Part shown: one piece after another, positions 26,999 to 33,873 of the stretch
How positions within the stretch are numbered: position 1 is the stretch's first letter
How the letters are laid out: each line of letters opens with the position of its first letter
DNA from: Legionella sp.
Lineage (GTDB): Bacteria; Pseudomonadota; Gammaproteobacteria; Legionellales; Legionellaceae
Assembly: GCA_031291095.1 (NCBI GenBank)
Contig: JARLJR010000110.1
Location: 1 to 59,422 of the forward strand
Direction of reading: 5' to 3'
Length of the DNA stretch: 59,422 bases
Notes under the pieces: generated by a model
Seen by the model: the letters and a program-made list of their open reading frames with translations, nothing else
Told to the model about the DNA's origin: nothing
Databases searched by the model: none
Position numbers and translations under genes: made by a program

Positions 26999-28396
26999 AT
27001 GAAGCAGAAAAAGATTTCGCATATCGTAATGATGGGAGACAGTTTAAGCGATCGAGGAACTGCAGATAAAGCTGAGATATTAGGTTGCATTCCCATGGCA
27101 TGGTTTGCTGGTTTGATAGGAACTTCTCCAAAGGGTCGATTTACAAATGGCTATGTGTGGGCAGATGTAATTAGCGCATTTTTTGCTAATGATTTTTTAA
27201 TTAAAGACCTTAAAGCGAAATATGGCTACAGCAATGACGATCTCGCTGATGCGATTATTGCCAAAGAAAAGGGGGTAACGGATAGCCTTCGTTATGATTA
27301 CAGTCTAGATAATGATCTTTATGTAAAATTTGAAGGGCGTGATTTTATTCGCTCCTATGATGAGGGCGGCCTAAGCGCATATAATTATGCTTGGCAACCA
27401 AGCAGCAGCATTACTCGTTTTTTCAGCCGTATCATTTTATCCACTTTAGAAAAAAAGCGCGAAAAGCTTTTAGCTTACGATGAAGAGCATAAAGTAACAG
27501 AAAAACAAAAAGAGCAAACTTTAGTCATTGAATGGTCTGGGGCGAATGACTTAATCACCGTAAATGCAGAGCCTTCAATTGCTGAAGTAGATAGAGCAAT
27601 TAAAGAACGTGTCAAAAATATTGAAATTCTTCTGCAAAAAGGATATCGCAATTTTGTTTTATTTAATTTGCCGGATCTTTCATTAACGCCACGCTTTCAA
27701 AATAAGACGGGTGACTCAGGCGAAAAGGCTCGTGCTAATGCACATCAATGTGTTGATTATTTCAATCAGGAATTGGTTAAAGCCTGTGAAAAATTTAAGA
27801 CCATGTTCCCTCATTGTTATTTTGATGTTTTTGATATCAACAGCATTTTTGTTCAGGCCTATAGCAATCCAAAAGAATATGGTTTGGATCCCGATAAATT
27901 AAAACAACCTTTTACCACGTCACCTGATTTTAGAATGTTGCCAAACGGAACAGCTCCAGCTAAAGGCTATGCATTTTGGGATGATATTCATCCAACAGCG
28001 GATGTGCATGCAGTATTGGGAAATAATTTTTATGAAAAATATAATCCACAATTTACATTTAGCGAGCCAGAGAGCAATAAGGTTAACAAGTCAGGAATGG
28101 ATATTTCTTCCGCCCAATTACAAAAAGCATTTTGCCTTCGTTATGCAGATACATTAGCAAAATCGCGCACAGGATTCTTTGGGCATAAAAAAGCAAGTCT
28201 CCCATATCAAACTGCAACACTTGAGGAGATTTTGCAACATGCCTTTACTCAGAATGGAAGCGATGTTCGCGAAGTGCTTACAGAATTGCAGTGGATTAAT
28301 AAGGCTGGCGAAGTGAACTTAAAGATTCCTGTGTTAGAAAAAGCAATGGCTAAATTGCAAGATCCAGAATTTACTGCAGTTGCAGTGAACGCCTAA
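26999..28396 (+). CDS. GDSL/SGNH-family lipase/acyltransferase-like hydrolase (465 aa)
   Basis: All SGNH blocks are visible. GDSLSDRG holds the nucleophile Ser15; block II Gly is in RFTNGYVWADV, block III Asn in EWSGANDLI, and block V Asp and His in WDDIHPTADVH. The layout resembles the Legionella PlaA/PlaC/PlaD phospholipase A/acyltransferase group. No signal peptide is visible, so export by the Lsp pathway is not supported. A cytosolic role or Dot/Icm delivery are the alternatives. The C-terminal third (after residue 340) is not part of the fold and has no recognised match. ATG 26999 is preferred because AAGGA lies 8 nt upstream; GTG 26873 is the longer option. Confidence 0.78.
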   Translation: MKQKKISHIVMMGDSLSDRGTADKAEILGCIPMAWFAGLIGTSPKGRFTNGYVWADVISAFFANDFLIKDLKAKYGYSNDDLADAIIAKEKGVTDSLRYDYSLDNDLYVKFEGRDFIRSYDEGGLSAYNYAWQPSSSITRFFSRIILSTLEKKREKLLAYDEEHKVTEKQKEQTLVIEWSGANDLITVNAEPSIAEVDRAIKERVKNIEILLQKGYRNFVLFNLPDLSLTPRFQNKTGDSGEKARANAHQCVDYFNQELVKACEKFKTMFPHCYFDVFDINSIFVQAYSNPKEYGLDPDKLKQPFTTSPDFRMLPNGTAPAKGYAFWDDIHPTADVHAVLGNNFYEKYNPQFTFSEPESNKVNKSGMDISSAQLQKAFCLRYADTLAKSRTGFFGHKKASLPYQTATLEEILQHAFTQNGSDVREVLTELQWINKAGEVNLKIPVLEKAMAKLQDPEFTAVAVNA

Positions 28397-28404
28397 GAAA
28401 AAAC

Positions 28405-28440
28405 GTAGCCCTTATTACGACTTCGTCTAATATGGGCTAC
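28405..28440. terminator. Strong hairpin after the GDSL gene
   Basis: GTAGCCC (28405-28411) pairs with GGGCTAC (28434-28440). The stem continues through TTATTA/TAATAT to a GAC-TTC-GTC tip, giving a long, nearly continuous hairpin 8 bp after the stop codon. There is no T-run, yet it is a good candidate for 3' end formation. Confidence 0.5.
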
Positions 28441-28509
28441 AAACCTTAGCTCACTATCCTTCAATCTGTCATCCCCGCATTGGGATTCCACTTCAACTTA
28501 CATTCAGTG

Positions 28510-28515
28510 TATAAT
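28510..28515 (+). promoter_or_regulatory. -10 box upstream of queA
   Basis: A perfect TATAAT lies 27 bp before the queA start, predicting a leader of about 20 nt. The -35 region (around 28486-28492) is poor, so the promoter may need an activator or be weak. Confidence 0.4.
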
Positions 28516-28542
28516 GGCGCCAATTTATTTTCAGGTTGCACC

Positions 28543-29556
28543 ATGAATAAGCAGGACTTCCACTTTGATTTACCACCAGAGCTGATTGCTCAATATCCCT
28601 TAGCTAATCGCAGTGATTCTCGGCTATTGACGTATAATCGTCAAAGTGGCGAGTACGGTCATCACCAATTTAAAGCAATCGCTGATTTTCTTAAGCCTGG
28701 TGATCTTTTAGTAATGAATAACTCCAAAGTTATTCCTGCGCGTCTTTATGGACAGAAAGCGACAGGTGGTAAAGTAGAGCTGCTGGTTGAGCGGATTACC
28801 GGTGAATTTACTTTTCTTGCGCACATTAAAGCCAGTAAAGCATTAAAGCCGGGTGCTGTAATTTATTTAGATCAAGAACGGCAGCTTGAAGTAATTGATC
28901 GAAACGATGATTTATTTCTTTGTAAAGCAAATATGGATGTATTGGCATTATTGCATGGAGTAGGGCATATCCCTTTACCCCCATACATCACGCGAAGCGA
29001 TGAAGTTTTAGATGAGGATCGCTATCAAACCGTATACGCCCAATTTGAGGGCTCCGTTGCAGCACCAACGGCAGGATTGCATTTTGATGATGCAGTCATA
29101 AGCAGCTTGCAGGCGCGTGGCGTGCAGGTCGCTTATGTTACCTTGCACGTTGGTGCGGGCACTTTTAGGCCTGTACGTTGTGATAATATTAAAGAACATA
29201 AAATGCATAGCGAGCATTTTACAATTACTCCAGAACTTTGTGCGGCAGTGGAGGCAACTAAAGCTACAGGCCATCGCGTGATTGCAGTAGGAACCACGGC
29301 ATTGCGTAGTTTGGAAAGTGCGGCACAAGATGGGATACTAGCCCCATGCAGTAGAGATACCGATATTTTCATTTATCCAGGATATGAATTCAAAGTTTGT
29401 GATGGCTTAATGACAAATTTCCACCTACCGGAATCTACTTTATTAATGTTAGTTTCCGCATTTATCGGTCATAAAGAAGCAATGATGCTCTATCAAGAAG
29501 CAATTGCGAAAGGTTATCGATTTTTTAGTTATGGTGATACCAGTTTATTGCTCTAA
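28543..29556 (+). CDS. queA: S-adenosylmethionine:tRNA ribosyltransferase-isomerase QueA (337 aa)
   Basis: QueA adds the epoxycyclopentanediol moiety from SAM to preQ1-modified tRNA, the penultimate step of queuosine synthesis. Family landmarks are FHFDLPPELIAQYP, NNSKVIPARLYG, PPYI, the TVYAQFEGSVAAPTAGLHF block, LHVGAGTFRPVR, TTALRSLES and TDIFIYPGYEF with TNFHLPESTLLMLVSAF. ATG 28543 is used because the conserved start MNKQDFHF begins there. It is first in the order queA, tgt-like, HAD. Its substrate tRNA must carry preQ1 inserted by Tgt, which matters because the adjacent Tgt-like protein looks inactive. Confidence 0.96.
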   Translation: MNKQDFHFDLPPELIAQYPLANRSDSRLLTYNRQSGEYGHHQFKAIADFLKPGDLLVMNNSKVIPARLYGQKATGGKVELLVERITGEFTFLAHIKASKALKPGAVIYLDQERQLEVIDRNDDLFLCKANMDVLALLHGVGHIPLPPYITRSDEVLDEDRYQTVYAQFEGSVAAPTAGLHFDDAVISSLQARGVQVAYVTLHVGAGTFRPVRCDNIKEHKMHSEHFTITPELCAAVEATKATGHRVIAVGTTALRSLESAAQDGILAPCSRDTDIFIYPGYEFKVCDGLMTNFHLPESTLLMLVSAFIGHKEAMMLYQEAIAKGYRFFSYGDTSLLL

Positions 29557-29569
29557 AGGGAGATAGTGA

Positions 29570-30379
29570 ATGTTGGCAACAGCACAAAATTACATACCAA
29601 TTGGCACTTCAGAGGCAGGCTTATGTTTAACTGCTGAGAATTGGCAGGAAGCGAAAGTAAGTACCTTATCGTTCTCTTTAGAGTTCTTACTCTATAAACC
29701 CGGCATTGCATTACTAAAAAAGATACCTTCTTTGTCCAAATACTTGGGTTGGTCTGGCGCGATTATTTTAAATGCCAGCTCACTAAAAGCAAATCGAGAA
29801 GGAACCTATCTTCTTAAATCACCTTTTGATGGTTCTAAAACTAAAGTAACTGCCGTGGAGTTAGTGGAGCTTATTCAGCATTTAAATCCTGATGCAGTAA
29901 TTCTCCCTAAAAAAATTCTTCAGGATTGCCCGCAAATTTGGACGATTTTGAATGAGTCTATTATGCGCTTTTTCAATGCGGAAGAGTTGAGTCAACACCA
30001 GCTAACTCAAGAACATGGCGTCTATTTCAGTGATGCTAATGATTCTTTATTAGCGCAATGGGCCAATGTACCACGTTATGTGATGGGTGATTTTAATGCG
30101 GAATCAATACGACATTTGCGCACACAAGGTGTGGAGTTCATTGAAACAGATGAGCCAGTAAAAGCGGCCTTTCATGGCAAAGTTTATAGCCAGCAAGGCG
30201 AGATTGATTTAACTAATAAAGTTACGGAGATGCAATTTGAGATAATTGACTCGGCCTGTACTTGCCCTGTTTGCACTCAACAATTTACCAAGGCTTATTT
30301 TCATCATTTAATCGAGCATACTCCTTTACTCTGTCAGCGATTTTTAATCCAACATAATGTATTTTGGATGGCGAATTAG
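29570..30379 (+). CDS. Divergent, shortened Tgt-like protein, probable pseudoenzyme (269 aa)
   Basis: It sits 13 bp after queA with a strong ribosome site, exactly where tgt lies in the classical locus. The C-terminus matches tRNA-guanine transglycosylase: PRYVMGDFNAESIRHLRTQGVEF, then GKVYSQQGEIDL, then the zinc site CTCPVC plus QHN (Cys230, Cys232, Cys235, His262). The N-terminal part aligns to the Tgt stretch FMGWDGPILTDSGG-LDGSK as YLGWSGAIILNASS-FDGSK. The catalytic set appears lost: the first Asp of TDSGG is Asn68, the second is replaced near ILPKK (111-115), and the nucleophile Asp of DMFDCV is Glu192. At 269 residues it is about 100 short of Tgt, the deficit being in the middle of the barrel. 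It may be a regulatory or tRNA-binding partner, as eukaryotic QTRT2 is to QTRT1. Confidence 0.72.
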   Translation: MLATAQNYIPIGTSEAGLCLTAENWQEAKVSTLSFSLEFLLYKPGIALLKKIPSLSKYLGWSGAIILNASSLKANREGTYLLKSPFDGSKTKVTAVELVELIQHLNPDAVILPKKILQDCPQIWTILNESIMRFFNAEELSQHQLTQEHGVYFSDANDSLLAQWANVPRYVMGDFNAESIRHLRTQGVEFIETDEPVKAAFHGKVYSQQGEIDLTNKVTEMQFEIIDSACTCPVCTQQFTKAYFHHLIEHTPLLCQRFLIQHNVFWMAN

Positions 30380-30426
30380 TAAAAACCAATTAAGCTTATA
30401 GATGTGTAAACAATAAAGGATTATCC

Positions 30427-30897
30427 ATGATAAACGTTAACATCTTAGGCTTTGAGGATTTAACGCTCACTGACGTTATCTTTGATTATAATGGGACCTT
30501 GGCTGTTGATGGTATTTTAATCAAAGGTGTCGCAGAGCAGCTTATTGCTTTATCTGAAAAAATTAATATTCACGTGGTGACTGGTGACAGTTTAGGGACA
30601 GCGAAAAACGAGCTAAAAGATATACCTTGTACGGTGTTCATCACTCCGCAATTAGAGCAGGGTTTAGCGAAACAAGATTACCTACAAAAATTAAATCCAA
30701 AAACCACTATTTCTATAGGTAATGGCAGAAATGATCAACAGATCATGAAGGAATCAGTGGTAGGGGTTATTATTTTGGGGCCTGAAGGTGCTGCGAAAGA
30801 GGCCGTGATGGCTGCTGATATTGTAGTAACGAATATTTTCGATGCGATTAATTTAATGCTTCATCCTGGACACTTGCTGTCGACATTAAGAGCTTGA
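30427..30897 (+). CDS. HAD-family hydrolase, soluble P-type-ATPase-like (156 aa)
   Basis: It is a minimal HAD phosphatase fold with motif I as DYNGTLAVDG (Asp nucleophile, but Asn where most HADs have Asp or Lys), motif II threonine in VVTGDS, and motif IV as GNGRND. The end is EAVMAADIVVTNIFDAINLML. This is the layout of COG4087, the stand-alone P domain of P-type ATPases. No transporter is adjacent and the substrate is unknown. It lies 47 bp after the Tgt-like gene on the same strand with a clear AAAGGA site, and may share the queA transcript. Confidence 0.78.
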   Translation: MINVNILGFEDLTLTDVIFDYNGTLAVDGILIKGVAEQLIALSEKINIHVVTGDSLGTAKNELKDIPCTVFITPQLEQGLAKQDYLQKLNPKTTISIGNGRNDQQIMKESVVGVIILGPEGAAKEAVMAADIVVTNIFDAINLMLHPGHLLSTLRA

Positions 30898-30946
30898 TAG
30901 CAGTTCAGCGTAGAAAAAATTTCTACGCTGAACATATTGGGAACTA

Positions 30947-31849
30947 TTATTTTAACCCAAGTCCTTCTTGCTGTTGCACTAGATCTTGTGCTGGTACATC
31001 CTGTCGATGTTGACGTAAAAGATTAACGGCTGTCACTGGCACGTGATCAATACGTGAATCATCTAGAGGCAATGGTTTTACATCGAGCCCAGATACCATT
31101 TTGCTATAAGACGTTAGGTTGTCTTGGCTCTTGCTTATTGGCAAACGGAAGCTAGTCGAAGGCCGGACTGATTCATCTGAATGAGTAACACTTTCAGTGC
31201 TCGATTGTAATGGAGTGTCAGCTTCTTCCTTTTGTGAAGCAGATAGAGGAGACTCAAAATTGTCCTCTTCATCTGAGCTATGGCCAGAATGCTTTGAGTG
31301 TTCATGTTGGGAATGCGCTGAGTGATTAGAATGAGATGAAGATAATAAGTCGCTCTCTTCTTCCGATTCTTCTTCATCTAAAGAAGTTGTATTCGAGCTA
31401 GAACCATTAGCTTTACTAGAAGGCTTAGAACTAAACGTATTAACTACCGCCTTAGCTGTCGCTCCTGCTACCCCACCAACCAATAAGAACGGAGACCAAA
31501 GAATTGCACCCAGAGTACTGACTAAACCATTGTTAGTAACTCGTGATTTTAATAGGTCTAATGGGCCATGATCGCTGCTATAACATTCTTTCGCACCAGA
31601 AAACATATAGGCTACACCCACAGAACCATAAACGATTAGAGCGCTAAGACTTAACGTTGATAAACCTAAGAACGTTGTACTGCTCGCAGCAACAAGCATT
31701 GGAGCGGTCATATATTCTAAGTATCCAAGTATTAAAAGAAATGGTGAACCAAGTAAAAGACCAGCAAACATTAGGAAAACACCGGTGTCAGCTTGATGAC
31801 TACGATGACCATGATGATGGTGGTGGTAATGACCGTTATAGCGGGGCAT
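30947..31849 (-). CDS. His-rich membrane protein with acidic Ser/His tail, orphan (300 aa)
   Basis: No family is recognised. The N-terminus has a run of histidines (YHHHHHGHRSHQ, residues 8-19). Three or four hydrophobic segments follow (about 25-140, for example GVFLMFAGLLLGSPFLLIL). Then comes a long hydrophilic tail (about 145-300) made of Ser, Glu, Asp and His blocks such as DEEESEEESDLL and SHSNHSAHSQHEHSKHS. The His clusters could bind metal. The strong ribosome site AAGGAGA and the ATG at 31849 fix the start. It is encoded opposite to the queA/thiDE strand and interrupts the locus. The tail composition is like that of Legionella membrane-targeted effectors, but that is only a resemblance. 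Confidence 0.6.
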   Translation of the reverse strand: MPRYNGHYHHHHHGHRSHQADTGVFLMFAGLLLGSPFLLILGYLEYMTAPMLVAASSTTFLGLSTLSLSALIVYGSVGVAYMFSGAKECYSSDHGPLDLLKSRVTNNGLVSTLGAILWSPFLLVGGVAGATAKAVVNTFSSKPSSKANGSSSNTTSLDEEESEEESDLLSSSHSNHSAHSQHEHSKHSGHSSDEEDNFESPLSASQKEEADTPLQSSTESVTHSDESVRPSTSFRLPISKSQDNLTSYSKMVSGLDVKPLPLDDSRIDHVPVTAVNLLRQHRQDVPAQDLVQQQEGLGLK

Positions 31850-31980
31850 ATTCTCTCCTTTTTATATTAATTATTTTAACCGGGCGCATTATATTCAATA
31901 ACTAATCATTTTTCATTATAATTGTAAATTTTCTTTTCAGATTGTTATATATTGTTTGTTCCTTACATTCAGGAGGCAGG

Positions 31981-33240
31981 ATGAAAACTGTTGGGGTTAT
32001 TACAGGAAGCGCTGCAGATGTGCAAACAATACAAGGGCTAGGCCTTGCTTTTGCTGAGATCGATGCAATTCCAGATGCTATTAAAATAGGAGCCTTCACT
32101 GCTACAGATGAGGCTGTTCTGGTCACTCGTTTTTTACACCAATACTCTGGTTTTTTAGTTGTAGATTGTCCTTTACCCCCACATAGTATTCATGAAATCG
32201 CGTCTAAGGTCGATCTTTGGATTCTCAATACTCATGAGGCAGAGCTCATTTTAAATTGTACAATCAACTCGCCTGAGGCGTGCGAAAAGGCGGCTGCACA
32301 ATTAATCGCACTTGGCGTGAGCAGCGTACTTATTAAGGCAGAGCACCAACATGAACCGCTATGGATTCATGATTATTGGAGTAACGGTACTTATTCTTTT
32401 TGGCTTACTCAACGCCGCTACGCAGAGGTTAATTATTCTGAAGCAGGTACTACTTTTTCAGCCGCAATTACCTCAGCATTAGTACTTGGTTATGCGATAG
32501 AGGATGCACTGACTATTGCTAAGATGTATGTTAATCAGGCAATACGTTTGGCTAAAACAGAGCTTTATTATGGTAGTTTTCCTGAGTCTGAACTCGATCT
32601 TCCTTATATCGCCTCTACCCCCCTATATTCAGCACCAAAACCATTTAATCCGTCCCCTTACTTAGGGCTCTATCCTGTTGTCGACAGCGCTGATTGGGTA
32701 GAGACTTTATTAAGAACGGGAGTAAAAACCATCCAATTACGCATTAAAGAGCGAACTGATAGCCTTGAAGATGAGATGAAACGTAGCATTGCTTTAGCTA
32801 AGGAATATCAGGCAACTTTATTTATCAATGATCATTGGGATCTGGCATTAAAGCTCGATGCGCAGGCAATTCATTTAGGCCAGGCTGATTTAGATACCGC
32901 GGATTTAGAGGCTATTCAAGCTAAAGGACTTCTATTAGGTGTGAGTACTTATTGCTATCATGAAGTCGCACGCGCGCATGCAATTAATCCTTCTTACATT
33001 GCAATTGGTCCTGTTTATCCAACCCAAAGTAAAGATTTGGATTATGCGGCTCAAGGTATTGAAAACTTACATCGTTGGAAACGCACCTTAAACTATCCTT
33101 TAGTTGCGATTGGAGGAATAAATCTTGAACGAATAGCAGATGTTGCCGCTACTGGGGTTAGTGGAATTGCTCTTATTTCCGCCATTACGCAAGCAGCTGA
33201 TCCACAAATTGCAGCAAAAGAGTTATTAGAACGTATATAG
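31981..33240 (+). CDS. ThiD-ThiE fusion: degenerate HMP-P kinase plus thiamine-phosphate synthase (419 aa)
   Basis: Residues 1-205 resemble the ribokinase-like HMP-P kinase ThiD, and residues 215-419 are a full ThiE barrel that joins HMP-PP and thiazole phosphate. ThiE marks are GLYPVVDS, TIQLRIKERT, LFINDHWDLALKLDAQAIHLGQ (abridged), AIGPVYPTQSK and VAIGGI. The ThiD half has lost the substrate loop IAGSDPSGGAGIQAD (here ITGSAADVQ). Its anion-hole GTGC(T)xS motif reads EAGTTFSAAI, so the catalytic Cys is Thr. The kinase is probably inactive. ATG 31981 follows a perfect AGGAGG. No TPP riboswitch is visible upstream. Confidence 0.82.
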   Translation: MKTVGVITGSAADVQTIQGLGLAFAEIDAIPDAIKIGAFTATDEAVLVTRFLHQYSGFLVVDCPLPPHSIHEIASKVDLWILNTHEAELILNCTINSPEACEKAAAQLIALGVSSVLIKAEHQHEPLWIHDYWSNGTYSFWLTQRRYAEVNYSEAGTTFSAAITSALVLGYAIEDALTIAKMYVNQAIRLAKTELYYGSFPESELDLPYIASTPLYSAPKPFNPSPYLGLYPVVDSADWVETLLRTGVKTIQLRIKERTDSLEDEMKRSIALAKEYQATLFINDHWDLALKLDAQAIHLGQADLDTADLEAIQAKGLLLGVSTYCYHEVARAHAINPSYIAIGPVYPTQSKDLDYAAQGIENLHRWKRTLNYPLVAIGGINLERIADVAATGVSGIALISAITQAADPQIAAKELLERI

Positions 33241-33266
33241 ACAGGTCATCATGAGCGCACTGTCAA

Positions 33267-33348
33267 CGTCATCCCGAACGCAGTGAGGGATCTCCTGCAT
33301 CTTTCACCGTGTTTGCATCAGAGATCCCTCACTACGTTGGTGATGACG
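33267..33348. repeat. Palindromic repeat, family A copy
   Basis: The left arm CGTCATCCCGAACGCAGTG and the following GAGGGATCTCC face the right arm GAGATCCCTCACTACGTTGG ending TGATGACG; only a few positions have drifted. It lies 26 bp after thiDE and may terminate that transcript before the yajC promoter. Confidence 0.7.
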
Positions 33349-33446
33349 TTGGCACATTTTCAAGGCTGCTGCTCTATTGCAGCTCCATCACATTGAGATA
33401 AAACTAAAAATCTGAAAAATTAGCAGGGGAATTGCGCATCGATTCA

Positions 33447-33475
33447 TTTACCTTCTAATCAATTCCCTATATGAT
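33447..33475 (+). promoter_or_regulatory. Probable sigma-70 promoter of yajC-secD-secF
   Basis: TTTACC (33447-33452) and TATGAT (33470-33475) are 17 bp apart and 40 bp upstream of the yajC start. This gives the translocase genes their own promoter, separate from queA, which fits the insertion of unrelated genes between them. Confidence 0.45.
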
Positions 33476-33514
33476 GTCACGCGATTAAATTAATAGCAGT
33501 TTTAAGGAGATATT

Positions 33515-33850
33515 ATGAGTTTTTTTATTAGCGATGCACTGGCCGCTGCAGGCACAACACCATCTGCTCAAGCTGATGGAACCTTTTCACTCATTATGAT
33601 CGCCGCTATCTTTGTGCTGTTCTATTTCATGTTGATTAGACCACAGAATAAAAGAGCTAAAGAACATCGTGATTTGATAAGTCGCCTAAAGAAAGGGGAT
33701 GAGATTGTTACTTCCGGCGGTATTTTGGCCCGCGTAGTAAACCTGGATGAGCAATACATTAAAGTAAGTCTTGCTGACGGGTTAGAAATCAATTTACAAA
33801 AAGGTGCTGTTGTAGCTGTATTGCCAAAGGGCACTATAAAATCGCTTTAA
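33515..33850 (+). CDS. yajC: Preprotein translocase subunit YajC (111 aa)
   Basis: A single membrane segment (about residues 25-45, FSLIMIAAIFVLFYFMLIRPQ) is followed by the basic QNKRAKEHRDLISRLKKGDEIVTSGGI, the YajC signature, and a small beta-rich domain. YajC is part of the SecDF-YajC complex and also associates with AcrB-type pumps. Ribosome site AAGGAGA precedes ATG 33515. It lies 23 bp upstream of secD. Confidence 0.95.
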   Translation: MSFFISDALAAAGTTPSAQADGTFSLIMIAAIFVLFYFMLIRPQNKRAKEHRDLISRLKKGDEIVTSGGILARVVNLDEQYIKVSLADGLEINLQKGAVVAVLPKGTIKSL

Positions 33851-33873
33851 GCCAGTCATAGGGACACGGAAAT

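Noticed and set aside
31921-31980. Possible TPP riboswitch before the thiDE fusion
   Set aside because: The leader is short and AT-rich and lacks the conserved CTGAG and related thi-box motifs.
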